A DNA stretch of 52,011 nt from an uncultured Alistipes sp. (GCA_944320665.1 CALUII010000007.1:1-52011); one strand, 5' to 3'. Numbered from the stretch's first letter, positions 8,107 through 17,425 are shown. Notes: generated by a model not told the origin, from the sequence alone. Program-made: numbers and translations.

Positions 8107-8633
8107 GAGTCGTCGTCCGTATTTTTCACCAGTTCCGCTACGGTTTCACGTACGGCATCGTAGCCATATCCGAGTGAGAGTCCGTAACGGAGCAGTTTGT
8201 TTTTCAATTCGTAGGGGGTTTCGTATTTCACCGTACGGGCCTTGCGTTCGAGTTGTGCACGCAGACGCGTTGAGGTCGTCTCTGGGTCGATTGCAGCGAG
8301 TGCCGCTTCGATCAATTCGGCGGCAATTCCCTTGCGTTGCAGCGTCGTGCGGATCTTGTAGGCGCCCCAGCCGCTGAGTCGGGTCTTTTCGCGTACGAAG
8401 GCCGAGGCGTAGCGGGCATCGTCGATGAAGCGTTGGTCGATGAGCCGTTGCAGCACGCGGGGACGTTCGCCTGCCTCCACGCCCCATGTCGCCATCAACC
8501 GCAGCGCGTCGCCCGATGATTTCTCGGCACGTGCACACAGCCGCATGAGCGAGGCATAGGCCTCGTCCGGAGTTTTCGGGCGACGTTCGCGCAGGGTTGC
8601 GTCAGCCCGGTCTATTCCGCTTTTTGTCCGCAT
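8088..8633 (-). CDS. recX: Regulatory protein RecX
   Basis: RecX binds RecA filaments and modulates recombination and the SOS response. The 181-residue protein shows the three-helix repeats of the family: ALRLMATWGVEAGERPRVLQ, LIDQRFIDDARYASAFVREK (the strongest block), then TRLSGWGAYKIRTTLQRKGI, and a C-terminal repeat with NKLLRYGLSLGYGYDAVRET. It overlaps prmC upstream by 22 bases and the M23 gene downstream by 19 bases, so all three are probably one transcript. recA is not in the window. Confidence 0.9.
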   Translation of the reverse strand: MRTKSGIDRADATLRERRPKTPDEAYASLMRLCARAEKSSGDALRLMATWGVEAGERPRVLQRLIDQRFIDDARYASAFVREKTRLSGWGAYKIRTTLQRKGIAAELIEAALAAIDPETTSTRLRAQLERKARTVKYETPYELKNKLLRYGLSLGYGYDAVRETVAELVKNTDDDSCNDLF

Positions 8634-9562
8634 AGCATTCGGGGTTTGTCGTTGAAGTCGTTGCGTAGCGTTACGTCTATGTATCCTTCGGTTCGGAGCA
8701 GGTCGCGCGTCAGGGTGGCGAATCGCTCGTGCACTTCAAAGAAGAGCCGTCCGTTCGGTGTGAGCATCCCTTTGGCACAGCGGGCAATGGCTCGGTAGAA
8801 GAGCAGTGGGTCCGTTTCCGGAACAAAGAGTGCGCTCTCCGGTTCCCAATCCGTGACGTTGCGGCGCATTTCATCCCGTTCCGACAGCGGAATATAGGGC
8901 GGATTCGATACGATGAGGTCGAATCCGCTGCCAAACACGCGGTCCAATGCTCCAGCCGGGGCATCTGATTCCGAAGCATTGTCTTGAGAAGTTGAGTTGC
9001 CGGTCTCCGTAGTCTCGTAAGCCAGTGCGTCGGCACGTCCGAACACGATATCGAGCCCCAATGTCGTGGCATTGCGTCGGGCCATGGCGAGGGCCTTCTC
9101 CGAAAGGTCGGCGGCGCAGACCTCCGCCTGAGGCAGCCGCGCCTTGAGTGCCAGTGCGATGCATCCGCTTCCGGTGCCGACATCGAGGATGCGGCGGGCA
9201 TTGCCCGCCGAGGAGACCATCCAGTCGACCAGCTCTTCGGTCTCGGGTCGTGGAATCAGTACCCCTTCCTGCACGCCGATGCGCAGACCGCAAAACTCCG
9301 TGTAGCCCAGTACGTATTGCAGGGGGCGCCCCGCAGCCAGCTCCTCGACGATCCGTTGGGGCCAGGCGAATCCGGCAGCGGCTGCTCCGTCGGCCAGTAT
9401 GGCGGCCGGTTCGCATCGGCCAAGTTCGGCTACGACCAGCAGGGCGATCTGCCGTGCCTCGTGTTCGCCGTAAAGCGGCACGAGCGGCGTCGCGATGCGT
9501 TGCATCATCTGGCGGCGTGTCTGCGGTCCGTCCGGTGTGTCGGTAAAGTCGGCGGGATTCAT
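8612..9562 (-). CDS. prmC: Peptide chain release factor N5-glutamine methyltransferase PrmC
   Basis: PrmC methylates the Gln of the GGQ motif in RF1 and RF2. The 316-residue protein has the N-terminal helical domain, then RPLQYVLGYTEFCGL and GVLIPRPETEELVDW (the RPETE block). The SAM site is ILDVGTGSGCIALALK (125-140), and the catalytic NPPY is at 220-223 within FDLIVSNPPYIPLSE. A Ser/Thr/Asp/Glu-rich insertion of about 28 residues (roughly 183-211) separates the strand before NPPY from the motif itself, making the protein longer than the usual 275-290. Its start overlaps the aroC stop as ATGA, which suggests coupled translation. Confidence 0.94.
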   Translation of the reverse strand: MNPADFTDTPDGPQTRRQMMQRIATPLVPLYGEHEARQIALLVVAELGRCEPAAILADGAAAAGFAWPQRIVEELAAGRPLQYVLGYTEFCGLRIGVQEGVLIPRPETEELVDWMVSSAGNARRILDVGTGSGCIALALKARLPQAEVCAADLSEKALAMARRNATTLGLDIVFGRADALAYETTETGNSTSQDNASESDAPAGALDRVFGSGFDLIVSNPPYIPLSERDEMRRNVTDWEPESALFVPETDPLLFYRAIARCAKGMLTPNGRLFFEVHERFATLTRDLLRTEGYIDVTLRNDFNDKPRMLCGQKAE

Positions 9563-10575
9563 GGCAGGCTGGTTTGTGAATGAGTGATCCGGTCGGTTGT
9601 TGCACTCAATGTGAGGTCGGCCAGGGCCAGGGCCAGGGCCGCTTCGATCACTACCGCGGCACGCAGTGCAATGCAGGCATCGTGGCGTACGCCGACGGTA
9701 AGAGGGGCCATGCGGTGCGATGCGAAGTCGTAGGTCTGTTGCGTACGGGCGATGCTCGGCGTCGGTTTCACGGCTACACGTACCACGATCTCGTTGCCGT
9801 TGGCCAGGCCGCCGTTGATGCCGCCGTCGTGGTTGGTGGCCGTGTGCCCCTCTTCGTCGATGATCGGGTCGTTGTATTCCGAACCCCGGAGGCGTGTGCC
9901 TGCGAACCCCGCACCGAATTCTACCCCCTTGACCGCGGGGATCGCGAAGAGCAGGGCAGCCGCCTTGCTCTCGATCGACCCGAAGAAGGGTTCACCGGTT
10001 CCGGGACGTACGCCCGTGATGCGGCACTCGACGATGCCGCCTACGGAGTCACCGTCGTGCTGTGCAGAGGCGATGGTTGCGGCGAATCGGGCCGGATCGG
10101 TGCATCCGCCGATTTCGATCAGCCGGGTGTCGAACCGCACGCCGGGCAGGCAAAGTTTGGCCACGATGCCTGCGGCGACCAGCCCTACGGTGAGGCGTCC
10201 CGAATGGGGACCTCCGCCACGCGGGTCGTTCCATCCCTGCCATTTGACCTGAGCCGTGTGGTCGGCGTGTGACGGCCGGCAGTGTTGCGCAAAGGCGATG
10301 TAATCCTCCGGACGCACGTCGCCGTTTTCGAAGACGATGGTCAGCGGTGCGCCGGTGGTGTGTCCCTGCCAGAGCCCCGCAACGATGTGTGGAATATCCG
10401 CTTCGTGACGTGCGGTTGTGCCTTTGCCGCCGCTGCGGCGGCGGGCAAGGTCCTCTTCGAACTGCTCGGGACAGAGCGGCAGTCCGGCCGGCACGCCGTC
10501 GATCGTGATGCCGATCTGCGGACCGTGCGACTCGCCCCAAAGCGTCACGCGCAGTCGATCCCCGTAACTATTCAT
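9559..10575 (-). CDS. aroC: Chorismate synthase
   Basis: Last step of the shikimate pathway: EPSP to chorismate, with reduced FMN as cofactor. The 338-residue protein starts MNSYGDRLRVTLWGESHGPQ, followed by the signatures DLARRRSGGKGTTARHE, ADHTAQVKWQGWNDPRGGG, HDGGINGGLANG and DFASHRMAPLTVGVRHDAC. The length is close to the family's 340-360. The C-terminal helix contains an ALALALAD run encoded by a hexanucleotide repeat (9619-9640). It overlaps aroA by 8 bases and prmC by 4. aroA makes its substrate, so the pair is a functional unit. Confidence 0.97.
   Translation of the reverse strand: MNSYGDRLRVTLWGESHGPQIGITIDGVPAGLPLCPEQFEEDLARRRSGGKGTTARHEADIPHIVAGLWQGHTTGAPLTIVFENGDVRPEDYIAFAQHCRPSHADHTAQVKWQGWNDPRGGGPHSGRLTVGLVAAGIVAKLCLPGVRFDTRLIEIGGCTDPARFAATIASAQHDGDSVGGIVECRITGVRPGTGEPFFGSIESKAAALLFAIPAVKGVEFGAGFAGTRLRGSEYNDPIIDEEGHTATNHDGGINGGLANGNEIVVRVAVKPTPSIARTQQTYDFASHRMAPLTVGVRHDACIALRAAVVIEAALALALADLTLSATTDRITHSQTSLP
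9619..9640 (+). repeat. Hexanucleotide tandem repeat inside aroC
   Basis: The unit GGCCAG is repeated between three and four times in the 3' part of aroC. It encodes alternating Ala-Leu in the last helix. Changes by whole units would keep the frame. Confidence 0.7.
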
Positions 10576-11818
10576 GCTGGTAACGTATTTTGTCGAGCTC
10601 CTCGAAGAACTCCGGATAACTCTTTGCCACGCATTCGGCCCCTTCGATCGTCACGGGCCCTTCGGCCCGCAGCGCCGCTACGGCCAGCGACATGGCGATG
10701 CGGTGGTCGCCGCATCCCGAGACCCGTCCGCCGTGGATGCGTCCGCCGTGGATGAGCATGGTGTCCTCCTCCGAAAGGTCGACTTCGATGCCCAGTTTTC
10801 CGAATTCCGTGCGGATGCTTTCAGCCCGGTCGCTCTCCTTGCGGACGAGGCGTCGCGTGCCGTGCAGGATGCTGACCCCTTCGGCCGAGGCGGCCAGGGC
10901 GGCCAGTGCCGGAAAGAGGTCGGGACAGTGTGTGGCGTCGAATTCGAAGGCGCGCAGCGGACGTCGCAGGGCTGTGATGCGGTCGGCCTCGCAGATCAGA
11001 CCGGCACCGGCCCGTTCCAGGGCCGTGCAGACGGCCGTGTCGGCCTGTTTCGAGAGCGACGAGAGGTTGCGGACCTCGACCTGGCCGGCTGTGGCGCCCG
11101 CAACCAGCAGCATGGCGGCTGCACTCCAGTCTCCCTCGATGTCGAATGACGTGGGGGTGTAGTGCTGTCCGCCGGCCAGAAAGAACTCTTCGTAGCCGTT
11201 GTGTGCGATCTCGATGCCGAAGCGGGTGGCCGTATCGACCGTGATGTCGATGTAGGGTACCGAAACCGGATTGCTGACGTGCAGTGTCGTATCGTGGGGG
11301 GCCAAGGGCAGGGAGAGCAACAGCCCCGTAACGAATTGTGACGAGACGGAACCGTCGATCCAGGTTTCGCCCCCTGTCAGCGGTCCGCACACCTCAATCG
11401 GCAGATGTCCGTCGCAATCGTTGATGCGGGCGCCGAGTCTTCGCAACGGTTCGATCATGATCTCCATGGGTCGGGCAAGCAGGGTGCCTGTGCCTTCGAT
11501 GCGGATCGGGCGATCGCACAGAGCGGCAATGGGGGTAAAGAGGCGGGAGGCGAGTCCCGATTCCCCGACCTGAAGCGTGTGGTTGCGTGGAGCGAGCCCG
11601 CCGTTGACCACAAGGGTGTCGCCGCAACGTTCGGTGCGGGCGCCGAGGGTCTCGATGCAATGAAGCGCCGAGCGTGTGTCGTCGCAGAAACCGAGGTGGT
11701 TCAGCTCCGAACGTCCTTCGGCCAGCAGGGCGCAGGCCAGGGCTCGTTGTGCGTAGCTTTTCGAACAGGGGGGAGTCAGTGCTCCCCGCAGACTCCCTGG
11801 AGGGATGGTTTTATCCAT
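10568..11818 (-). CDS. aroA: 3-phosphoshikimate 1-carboxyvinyltransferase (EPSP synthase)
   Basis: Transfers the enolpyruvyl group of PEP to shikimate-3-phosphate. The 416-residue protein begins MDKTIPPGSLRGALTPPCSK, with SKSYAQRALACALLAEG (family SKS..R) at about 19-35. Further blocks are VGESGLASRLFTPIAALC, DGSVSSQFVTGLLL, FDIEGDWSAAAMLLVAGA, HCPDLFPALAALAAS and the C-terminal GCGDHRIAMSLAVAAL. A 15-base in-frame tandem duplication (10725-10754) doubles IHGGR just before the GDHRIAMS block. It is probably the first gene of the aroA-aroC-prmC-recX-M23 run. No clear promoter was found in the 169 bases before it, so read-through from lptB is possible. Confidence 0.96.
   Translation of the reverse strand: MDKTIPPGSLRGALTPPCSKSYAQRALACALLAEGRSELNHLGFCDDTRSALHCIETLGARTERCGDTLVVNGGLAPRNHTLQVGESGLASRLFTPIAALCDRPIRIEGTGTLLARPMEIMIEPLRRLGARINDCDGHLPIEVCGPLTGGETWIDGSVSSQFVTGLLLSLPLAPHDTTLHVSNPVSVPYIDITVDTATRFGIEIAHNGYEEFFLAGGQHYTPTSFDIEGDWSAAAMLLVAGATAGQVEVRNLSSLSKQADTAVCTALERAGAGLICEADRITALRRPLRAFEFDATHCPDLFPALAALAASAEGVSILHGTRRLVRKESDRAESIRTEFGKLGIEVDLSEEDTMLIHGGRIHGGRVSGCGDHRIAMSLAVAALRAEGPVTIEGAECVAKSYPEFFEELDKIRYQHE
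10725..10754 (+). repeat. Perfect 15-base tandem duplication inside aroA
   Basis: CGTCCGCCGTGGATG occurs twice in direct succession (10725-10739 and 10740-10754). In the AroA protein it gives IHGGRIHGGR, an extra turn in a loop next to a conserved block. The frame is kept. Confidence 0.85.
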
Positions 11819-11987
11819 TGATCTTTTGTGTGTGAAATCCGGTAGGTGCCACCAGCGGCAGGTCGCTTCGCGGTGGAGTGCGATCTGGTTGCGTGTGATG
11901 CTTGCTGTATGGCGGCTTCAGAGGTCCGGTCTCTGTGATGCGGCCGGGGGCTCGATGTTCCGTATCTGCGGAGCTGGTTGGATCGGT

Positions 11988-12767
<780 letters not shown>

Positions 12768-12790
12768 GGAAATTTCCTGTAAATTTTTTA

Positions 12791-12798
12791 CAAAGTTA
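12791..12798 (-). promoter_or_regulatory. Promoter -7 element of lptB
   Basis: On the minus strand TAACTTTG matches TAnnTTTG. Transcription would start near 12784, about 17 bases from the lptB ATG. I see no clear -33 TTTG. It lies only 22 bases from the divergent recQ element. Confidence 0.6.
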
Positions 12799-12820
12799 TG
12801 ATTTTTCCCCGAAAATTTTT

Positions 12821-12828
12821 TATCTTTG
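12821..12828 (+). promoter_or_regulatory. Promoter -7 element of recQ
   Basis: TATCTTTG matches TAnnTTTG. The predicted start of transcription (about 12834) falls just after an in-frame ATG at 12830, which argues against that ATG as the recQ start and for 12854 or later. Confidence 0.6.
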
Positions 12829-12853
12829 GATGGAATTTTACGTTTTGGGTCCG

Positions 12854-15067
12854 ATGAATGAAATGGAGAGCAAGATGAAACCATACGAAGGAACGTTGCT
12901 GCACGACAAGCTGAAGGAGTATTTCGGCTTCTCGTCGTTCAAGGGAAATCAGGAGGCTGTGATCCGCAACCTGCTCGCAGGCCGGGACACCTTTGTGCTG
13001 ATGCCGACGGGCGGTGGCAAATCACTCTGTTATCAGTTGCCTGCCATGCTCATGGACGGGGTGGCGATCGTTATTTCGCCGCTGATCGCTCTGATGAAGA
13101 ATCAGGTCGATGCCATGCGAGCCTTCTCGGCCGAAGCGGGCATTGCCCACTTCCTCAATTCATCGCTCAATAAAACGGCGGTGGCTCAGGTGCGTGAGGA
13201 TGTGTTGGCCGGAAAGACCAAGTTGCTCTATTTCGCTCCCGAGTCGCTCACCAAGGAGGACAACGTCGCCTTTCTGCACAAGATCAAGATCTCGTTCTAT
13301 GCTATCGACGAGGCGCACTGTATTTCGGAGTGGGGGCATGACTTCCGCCCGGAGTACCGGCGCATCCGCCCGATCATCAACGAGATCGGCGCCGCGCCGC
13401 TGATCGCCCTCACGGCCACGGCGACGCCCAAGGTGCAGATGGACATCCAGAAGAACCTCGGCATGACCGATGCGGCCGTCTTCCGCTCGTCGTTCAACCG
13501 CCCGAACCTCTACTACGAAATCCGTCCCAAACACGATGTGGACCGTGATATCATTCGGTTCATTAAGCAGAACGAGGGCAAGAGCGGCATCATCTACTGT
13601 TTGAGCCGTAAGAAGGTCGAGGAGTTGACCGAACTGTTGCTGGCCAACGGAATCAAGGCCAAGGCCTATCATGCGGGAATGGATGCGGCGACGCGTGCAG
13701 CCAATCAGGACGATTTTCTCATGGAACGCGTCGATGTGATCGTGGCGACGATTGCCTTCGGTATGGGTATCGACAAGCCCGACGTACGCTACGTGATCCA
13801 TTACGACATACCCAAGTCGCTCGAAGGATACTATCAGGAGACGGGCCGTGCCGGCCGCGACGGCGGCGAAGGCTACTGCCTCACCTTTTATAGTTACAAG
13901 GACATTCAGAAACTCGAGAAGTTCATGCAGGGCAAGCCGGTGGCCGAACAGGAGATCGGCAAGTTGCTGCTGCAGGAGACCGTATCCTATGCCGAGAGTT
14001 CGATCTGCCGCCGCAAGACGTTGCTGCACTATTTCGGCGAGGAGTATACCGAGGAGAATTGCGGCAACTGCGACAACTGCCGCCACCCGAAGCCGAAGAT
14101 CGATGCCAAGGCCGATCTGCGTATGGCCCTGGAGGCGTTGCGCGACATTGGGGACAAGTTCAAGGTCGACTACCTGATCGCCGTGCTTACGGGTAAGAAT
14201 ACGGCGCTGGTCAAGAGCTACGGCCACAACAAGAGCAAATGGTTCGGTGCGGGCGAGGGTCACGACGCCAAGTATTGGGGTGCGGTGATGCGCCAGGCGT
14301 TGATCCTGGGGCTCGTGGACAAAAATATCGAGAATTACGGCCTGATCTCGATCAACGCCAAGGGTGAGCAGTTCATTGCCCTGCCGTTCCCGGTGACGAT
14401 CACGCTCGACCACGACTACGACGAGGAGGAGCGTGAGGCCGAGGCTGCGGCCCCCATGGGGCGTGGCGGTGCGGCCGATGAGGAGCTCTTCGCGATGCTT
14501 AAGGACCTGCGCAAGAAGGTGGCCAAGAAGCATGATCTGCCTCCGTTTGTCGTCTTCCAGGATCCATCACTCGAGGATATGGCCGTACAATACCCGATCA
14601 CGATCGAGGAGTTGCAGAACATTACGGGCGTCGGTGCCGGCAAGGCCAAGAAATTCGGCGAAGAGTTCATCAAGTTGATCAAGGCCTATGTCGAGGAGAA
14701 GGAGATCATCCGTCCGCAGGACATGGTCGTGAAGTCGGTCGGCAACAAGTCCGGAAACAAGATCTTCATCATCCAGTCGATCGACCGCAAGATGGATTTT
14801 GAGGACATTGCCCGTGCGAAGGATCTCGAGTTCGACGAGTTGCTCACCGAGATCGAGGGCATTGTCAATTCGGGAACGAAGCTCGATATATCGTATTATA
14901 TCGAGCAGTTCATGGACGAGGACAAGGCCGAAGACATCTACCTCTACTTCAAGGAGGACGCCGAGAGCGATTCGCTCGATGCGGCAATCGAGGAACTGGG
15001 GGCCGACTACACGGAGGAGGAGATCCGTCTGGTGCGAATCAAGTTTATTTGCGAGCAGGGCAATTGA
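12854..15067 (+). CDS. recQ: ATP-dependent DNA helicase RecQ
   Basis: 3'-5' DNA helicase of recombination and fork repair. The protein has about 737 residues. Motif I is LMPTGGGKSLCYQLPAML, the DEAH box with the RecQ aromatic loop is AIDEAHCISEWGHDFRPEYR, and motif VI is YYQETGRAGRDGGEGYC. The zinc site is CGNCDNCRHP with an upstream SSICRRKTLLHYFGE. A winged-helix region follows (LVKSYGHNKSKWFGAGEGHD). An HRDC domain lies near residues 525-620 (DLRKKVAKKHDLPPFVVFQD, ITGVGAGKAKKFGEEFI), and an additional C-terminal acidic domain is characteristic of the longer Bacteroidetes RecQ. In-frame ATGs at 12854, 12863 and 12875 are all possible. The promoter position rules against 12830. Confidence 0.95.
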   Translation: MNEMESKMKPYEGTLLHDKLKEYFGFSSFKGNQEAVIRNLLAGRDTFVLMPTGGGKSLCYQLPAMLMDGVAIVISPLIALMKNQVDAMRAFSAEAGIAHFLNSSLNKTAVAQVREDVLAGKTKLLYFAPESLTKEDNVAFLHKIKISFYAIDEAHCISEWGHDFRPEYRRIRPIINEIGAAPLIALTATATPKVQMDIQKNLGMTDAAVFRSSFNRPNLYYEIRPKHDVDRDIIRFIKQNEGKSGIIYCLSRKKVEELTELLLANGIKAKAYHAGMDAATRAANQDDFLMERVDVIVATIAFGMGIDKPDVRYVIHYDIPKSLEGYYQETGRAGRDGGEGYCLTFYSYKDIQKLEKFMQGKPVAEQEIGKLLLQETVSYAESSICRRKTLLHYFGEEYTEENCGNCDNCRHPKPKIDAKADLRMALEALRDIGDKFKVDYLIAVLTGKNTALVKSYGHNKSKWFGAGEGHDAKYWGAVMRQALILGLVDKNIENYGLISINAKGEQFIALPFPVTITLDHDYDEEEREAEAAAPMGRGGAADEELFAMLKDLRKKVAKKHDLPPFVVFQDPSLEDMAVQYPITIEELQNITGVGAGKAKKFGEEFIKLIKAYVEEKEIIRPQDMVVKSVGNKSGNKIFIIQSIDRKMDFEDIARAKDLEFDELLTEIEGIVNSGTKLDISYYIEQFMDEDKAEDIYLYFKEDAESDSLDAAIEELGADYTEEEIRLVRIKFICEQGN

Positions 15068-15110
15068 TCGAAATAGAGTTGCGGAGTAAAATCCGAGTTG
15101 ATAAAACCGA

Positions 15111-15332
15111 ATGCGTATGAACAAAAAGACTTTTACATTAGCCGTAATTTTCTTGTGTGTGGCAGTAGGTTTGCTCGTGGCAAACATTTTCTGGTTCCGT
15201 GACAGTTGTACGAAATGGGACTGGACCGTCACGGTGTTTCTGGTGATTGCCGGCGTGCTGATGGTGTGGAACGAAATGCACAAAAAGAGACGCCTGCATC
15301 GTTCCGATGTAAACCGGAACGAAATTCCTTAA
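15111..15332 (+). CDS. Small two-helix membrane protein, unknown function
   Basis: 73 residues, starting at the ATG at 15111 (MRMNKKTF) or the in-frame ATG at 15117. Two hydrophobic segments are clear: about 8-27 (FTLAVIFLCVAVGLLVANIF) and about 38-54 (WTVTVFLVIAGVLMVWNEM). They are joined by a short loop with one Cys, and the C-terminus is basic (HKKRRLHRSD), which suggests both ends are cytoplasmic. No family recognised. It begins 44 bases after recQ with no obvious promoter of its own and is followed by two more small membrane genes, so the three probably form a unit. Confidence 0.7.
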   Translation: MRMNKKTFTLAVIFLCVAVGLLVANIFWFRDSCTKWDWTVTVFLVIAGVLMVWNEMHKKRRLHRSDVNRNEIP

Positions 15333-15357
15333 ACTTAAATCTGCGTTTGTCGTGCGC

Positions 15358-15582
15358 ATGAAAAAATGGAGCGAAACTTTTCGCCTGCGGATACGACTCG
15401 CGGCGACGATCGTGACCGGTGCAGTCGTGGTCGGCGTATTGTTCTGGATGGTGATAGGGGGCGTATATCGCTTGTGGGCATGGGTTCTGGCCCTGCTGTG
15501 CCTGTTTGCGGTTGCGTTGCGTGGCTATGCCTTCGAGTGGCGTCGGCAGCGCGATGCCGCGCATGAGGAGGTCCGGAAATGA
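15358..15582 (+). CDS. Small membrane protein, unknown function
   Basis: 74 residues beginning MKKWSETFRLRIRLAATIVT. There is one long or two short hydrophobic segments (about 15-34, TIVTGAVVVGVLFWMVIGGV, and 38-52, LWAWVLALLCLFAVALRG). A basic and charged C-terminus follows (FEWRRQRDAAHEEVRK). A GTG six bases upstream is an alternative start. The last codons overlap the start of the next gene as ATGA, indicating coupled translation. Function unknown. Confidence 0.65.
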   Translation: MKKWSETFRLRIRLAATIVTGAVVVGVLFWMVIGGVYRLWAWVLALLCLFAVALRGYAFEWRRQRDAAHEEVRK

Positions 15583-15905
15583 GCATCCGAACGAGCCCGC
15601 GTGATTCCGGTCGCAAAGGTGGCGTCCGGGAGAGACCCTATGTTGCTGAATCCGAATCGGCGTCGGCTGTGTCCGAAAAGGCACCGTCGACACCGGCCGG
15701 GTCTTTGTCGCCCGACAGAGAGCAGCGTCGCGAGGCGTGGCGTTGGGCATGGCTTGTGATGGCCGTCTTGTGGGTGGTTTACAACCTGCTCGACTTTACG
15801 GGATGGGGCCTATTTGCCTGTTCGGTCGTTTGTGCATTTGTGGCTGCCGGTGCGGTGTATGCCGTGCGTCGACGTTCGGGACGAAATGGCGCCCGCACGA
15901 AGTGA
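15579..15905 (+). CDS. Small membrane protein with a disordered N-terminus, unknown function
   Basis: 108 residues. The first 50 are polar and rich in Ser, Arg, Pro and Glu (MSIRTSPRDSGRKGGVRERP), probably disordered and cytoplasmic. Two membrane segments follow (about 54-70, WAWLVMAVLWVVYNLLD, and 74-94, GWGLFACSVVCAFVAAGAVY), with a basic end (RRRSGRNGARTK). It starts inside the stop of the preceding gene (ATGA). No family recognised. It resembles its two upstream neighbours in topology but not in sequence. Confidence 0.62.
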   Translation: MSIRTSPRDSGRKGGVRERPYVAESESASAVSEKAPSTPAGSLSPDREQRREAWRWAWLVMAVLWVVYNLLDFTGWGLFACSVVCAFVAAGAVYAVRRRSGRNGARTK

Positions 15906-15956
15906 CCGGTTGCAAGCCATGAATGAGTTGATAATACGGGAGATAGACAGAACTAT

Positions 15957-16481
15957 ATGATCGTAAAGCAATCCGAAAAACTGATCCTTCGTACGTGGGA
16001 GGCGGCCGATGCCGCGTCGTTGGCTTCTCATGCGAACAATATGCGCATCTGGAATCGCGTGCGCGATCTTTTTCCGCATCCCTATCGGGTGTCAGACGCT
16101 GAGGCATTTATTGCGGCGGTGCAGGCTAAGGAGGGTTTGTGGGATTATGCCATCGAGGTGAATGGCGTGGCGGTTGGCGGCGTGGGGTTCACGCCGCAGA
16201 GTGACGTCGAACGGTTCAATGCCGAGATTGGCTATTGGCTCGGAGCACCCTATTGGGGGCGGGGAATCGGTACGGAGGCCGTACGGATGGCTTGTGAGGA
16301 TCTGTTCGCGCGCACGGAGTTGCACCGGATCTTCGCGACGGTCTATCAGAACAATCCGGCGTCGATGCGTGTACTCGAAAAGGCCGGTTTTCGTTGTGTG
16401 GGGCGTATGCGTGATGCCTTTTTCAAGAACGGCGTCTTTATCGACGGCAGTTATTACGAACTTGTACGTTCGAATGACTGA
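15957..16481 (+). CDS. GNAT-family N-acetyltransferase (RimJ/RimL type)
   Basis: The 174-residue protein has the full RimJ/RimL-type layout. The N-terminal strand is LILRTWEAADAASLASHANN, the middle is YAIEVNGVAVGGVGF, the acetyl-CoA loop is IGYWLGAPYWGRGIGTEAVR, and motif B is FATVYQNNPASMRVLEKAGF, followed by RCVGRMRDAFFKNGVFIDGS. Such enzymes acetylate protein N-termini, small molecules or antibiotics. The substrate cannot be told from sequence. It follows the small membrane genes by 51 bases. Confidence 0.9.
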   Translation: MIVKQSEKLILRTWEAADAASLASHANNMRIWNRVRDLFPHPYRVSDAEAFIAAVQAKEGLWDYAIEVNGVAVGGVGFTPQSDVERFNAEIGYWLGAPYWGRGIGTEAVRMACEDLFARTELHRIFATVYQNNPASMRVLEKAGFRCVGRMRDAFFKNGVFIDGSYYELVRSND

Positions 16482-16586
16482 GAAGCACCTTCCGTAGGGT
16501 GTACGTGCGGGTTGGGGTATTGTGATGACGACAGCGGGTGTGTTGCGTGAACCCTTTTCGTGGAGTGGGGTGTTATATGGATAAGA

Positions 16587-17402
16587 ATGAGTGAAGTAAG
16601 AGCAAAGAAAGCATTGGGTCAGCACTTCCTGACCGACCAGAATATTGCCCGTAAGATCTGCGCCTCGTTGAGCGGCGGCACGGCCGAACATCCCGTACCG
16701 GTACTCGAAGTGGGGTGCGGCATGGGCGTCCTGACGCAATATCTGCTGCAACGGGACGATGTGGTGACGTACGGAGCCGAGATTGATGCGGAGAGTGTGG
16801 CCTATCTGCATGCGCATTTCCCCGAATTCACGCCGCGTCTGATGGAGGGGGACTTCCTGCGGATGGATCTGCGAAGCCTTTTCCCCGACGGGTTGCGTGT
16901 CATCGGCAATTTCCCCTATAATATTTCGTCGCAGATCTTCTTCAAGGTGCTTGAGAATCGGGACCTCATTCCCGAGTGTGTCGGAATGATTCAGCGCGAG
17001 GTGGCCATTCGTCTGGCCGAGCCGCCCGGATCGCGTGAATACGGCATCCTCTCCGTGTTGTTGCAGGCGTGGTACGACATCGAATACCTCTTCACGGTCA
17101 ACGAATCGGTTTTCAATCCGCCGCCGAAGGTCAAGAGTGCCGTGATCCGTCTGCGCCGCAATGCCACGCGGGAGTTGGCGTGCGACGAGCGGCTCTTCAT
17201 CCGTGTGGTGAAGGCTTCGTTCGGGCAGCGGCGTAAGATGATTCGCAATTCGTTGCGTGCGGTGTTCGGTGATTTCGGCGGTGCAGAACATCCGTTCTTT
17301 ACGCGCCGTGCCGAGCAACTCTCGGTGGACGATTTTGTCGAATTGACAAACTGGGTGGCGACTGCCCTGGAGTCTGTTCCGACGGCGGAACGTGCAAAAT
17401 AG
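16587..17402 (+). CDS. rsmA: 16S rRNA dimethyladenosine transferase RsmA (KsgA)
   Basis: Dimethylates the two adjacent adenines near the 3' end of 16S rRNA late in 30S assembly. The 271-residue protein starts MSEVRAKKALGQHFLTDQNI, with SAM motif VLEVGCGMGVLTQYLL, the catalytic motif NFPYNISSQIFFKVLEN and FGQRRKMIRNSLRAVFGDFG in the C-terminal domain. A GTG further upstream would add 9 residues that do not fit the family, so the ATG at 16587 is used. Confidence 0.96.
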   Translation: MSEVRAKKALGQHFLTDQNIARKICASLSGGTAEHPVPVLEVGCGMGVLTQYLLQRDDVVTYGAEIDAESVAYLHAHFPEFTPRLMEGDFLRMDLRSLFPDGLRVIGNFPYNISSQIFFKVLENRDLIPECVGMIQREVAIRLAEPPGSREYGILSVLLQAWYDIEYLFTVNESVFNPPPKVKSAVIRLRRNATRELACDERLFIRVVKASFGQRRKMIRNSLRAVFGDFGGAEHPFFTRRAEQLSVDDFVELTNWVATALESVPTAERAK

Positions 17403-17425
17403 GATTTCTTGTAAGATAAGAATAG

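Noticed and set aside
11819..11987. Possible small gene or RNA between aroA and lptB
   Set aside because: 169 bases with no convincing frame, promoter element or stable hairpin on either strand.
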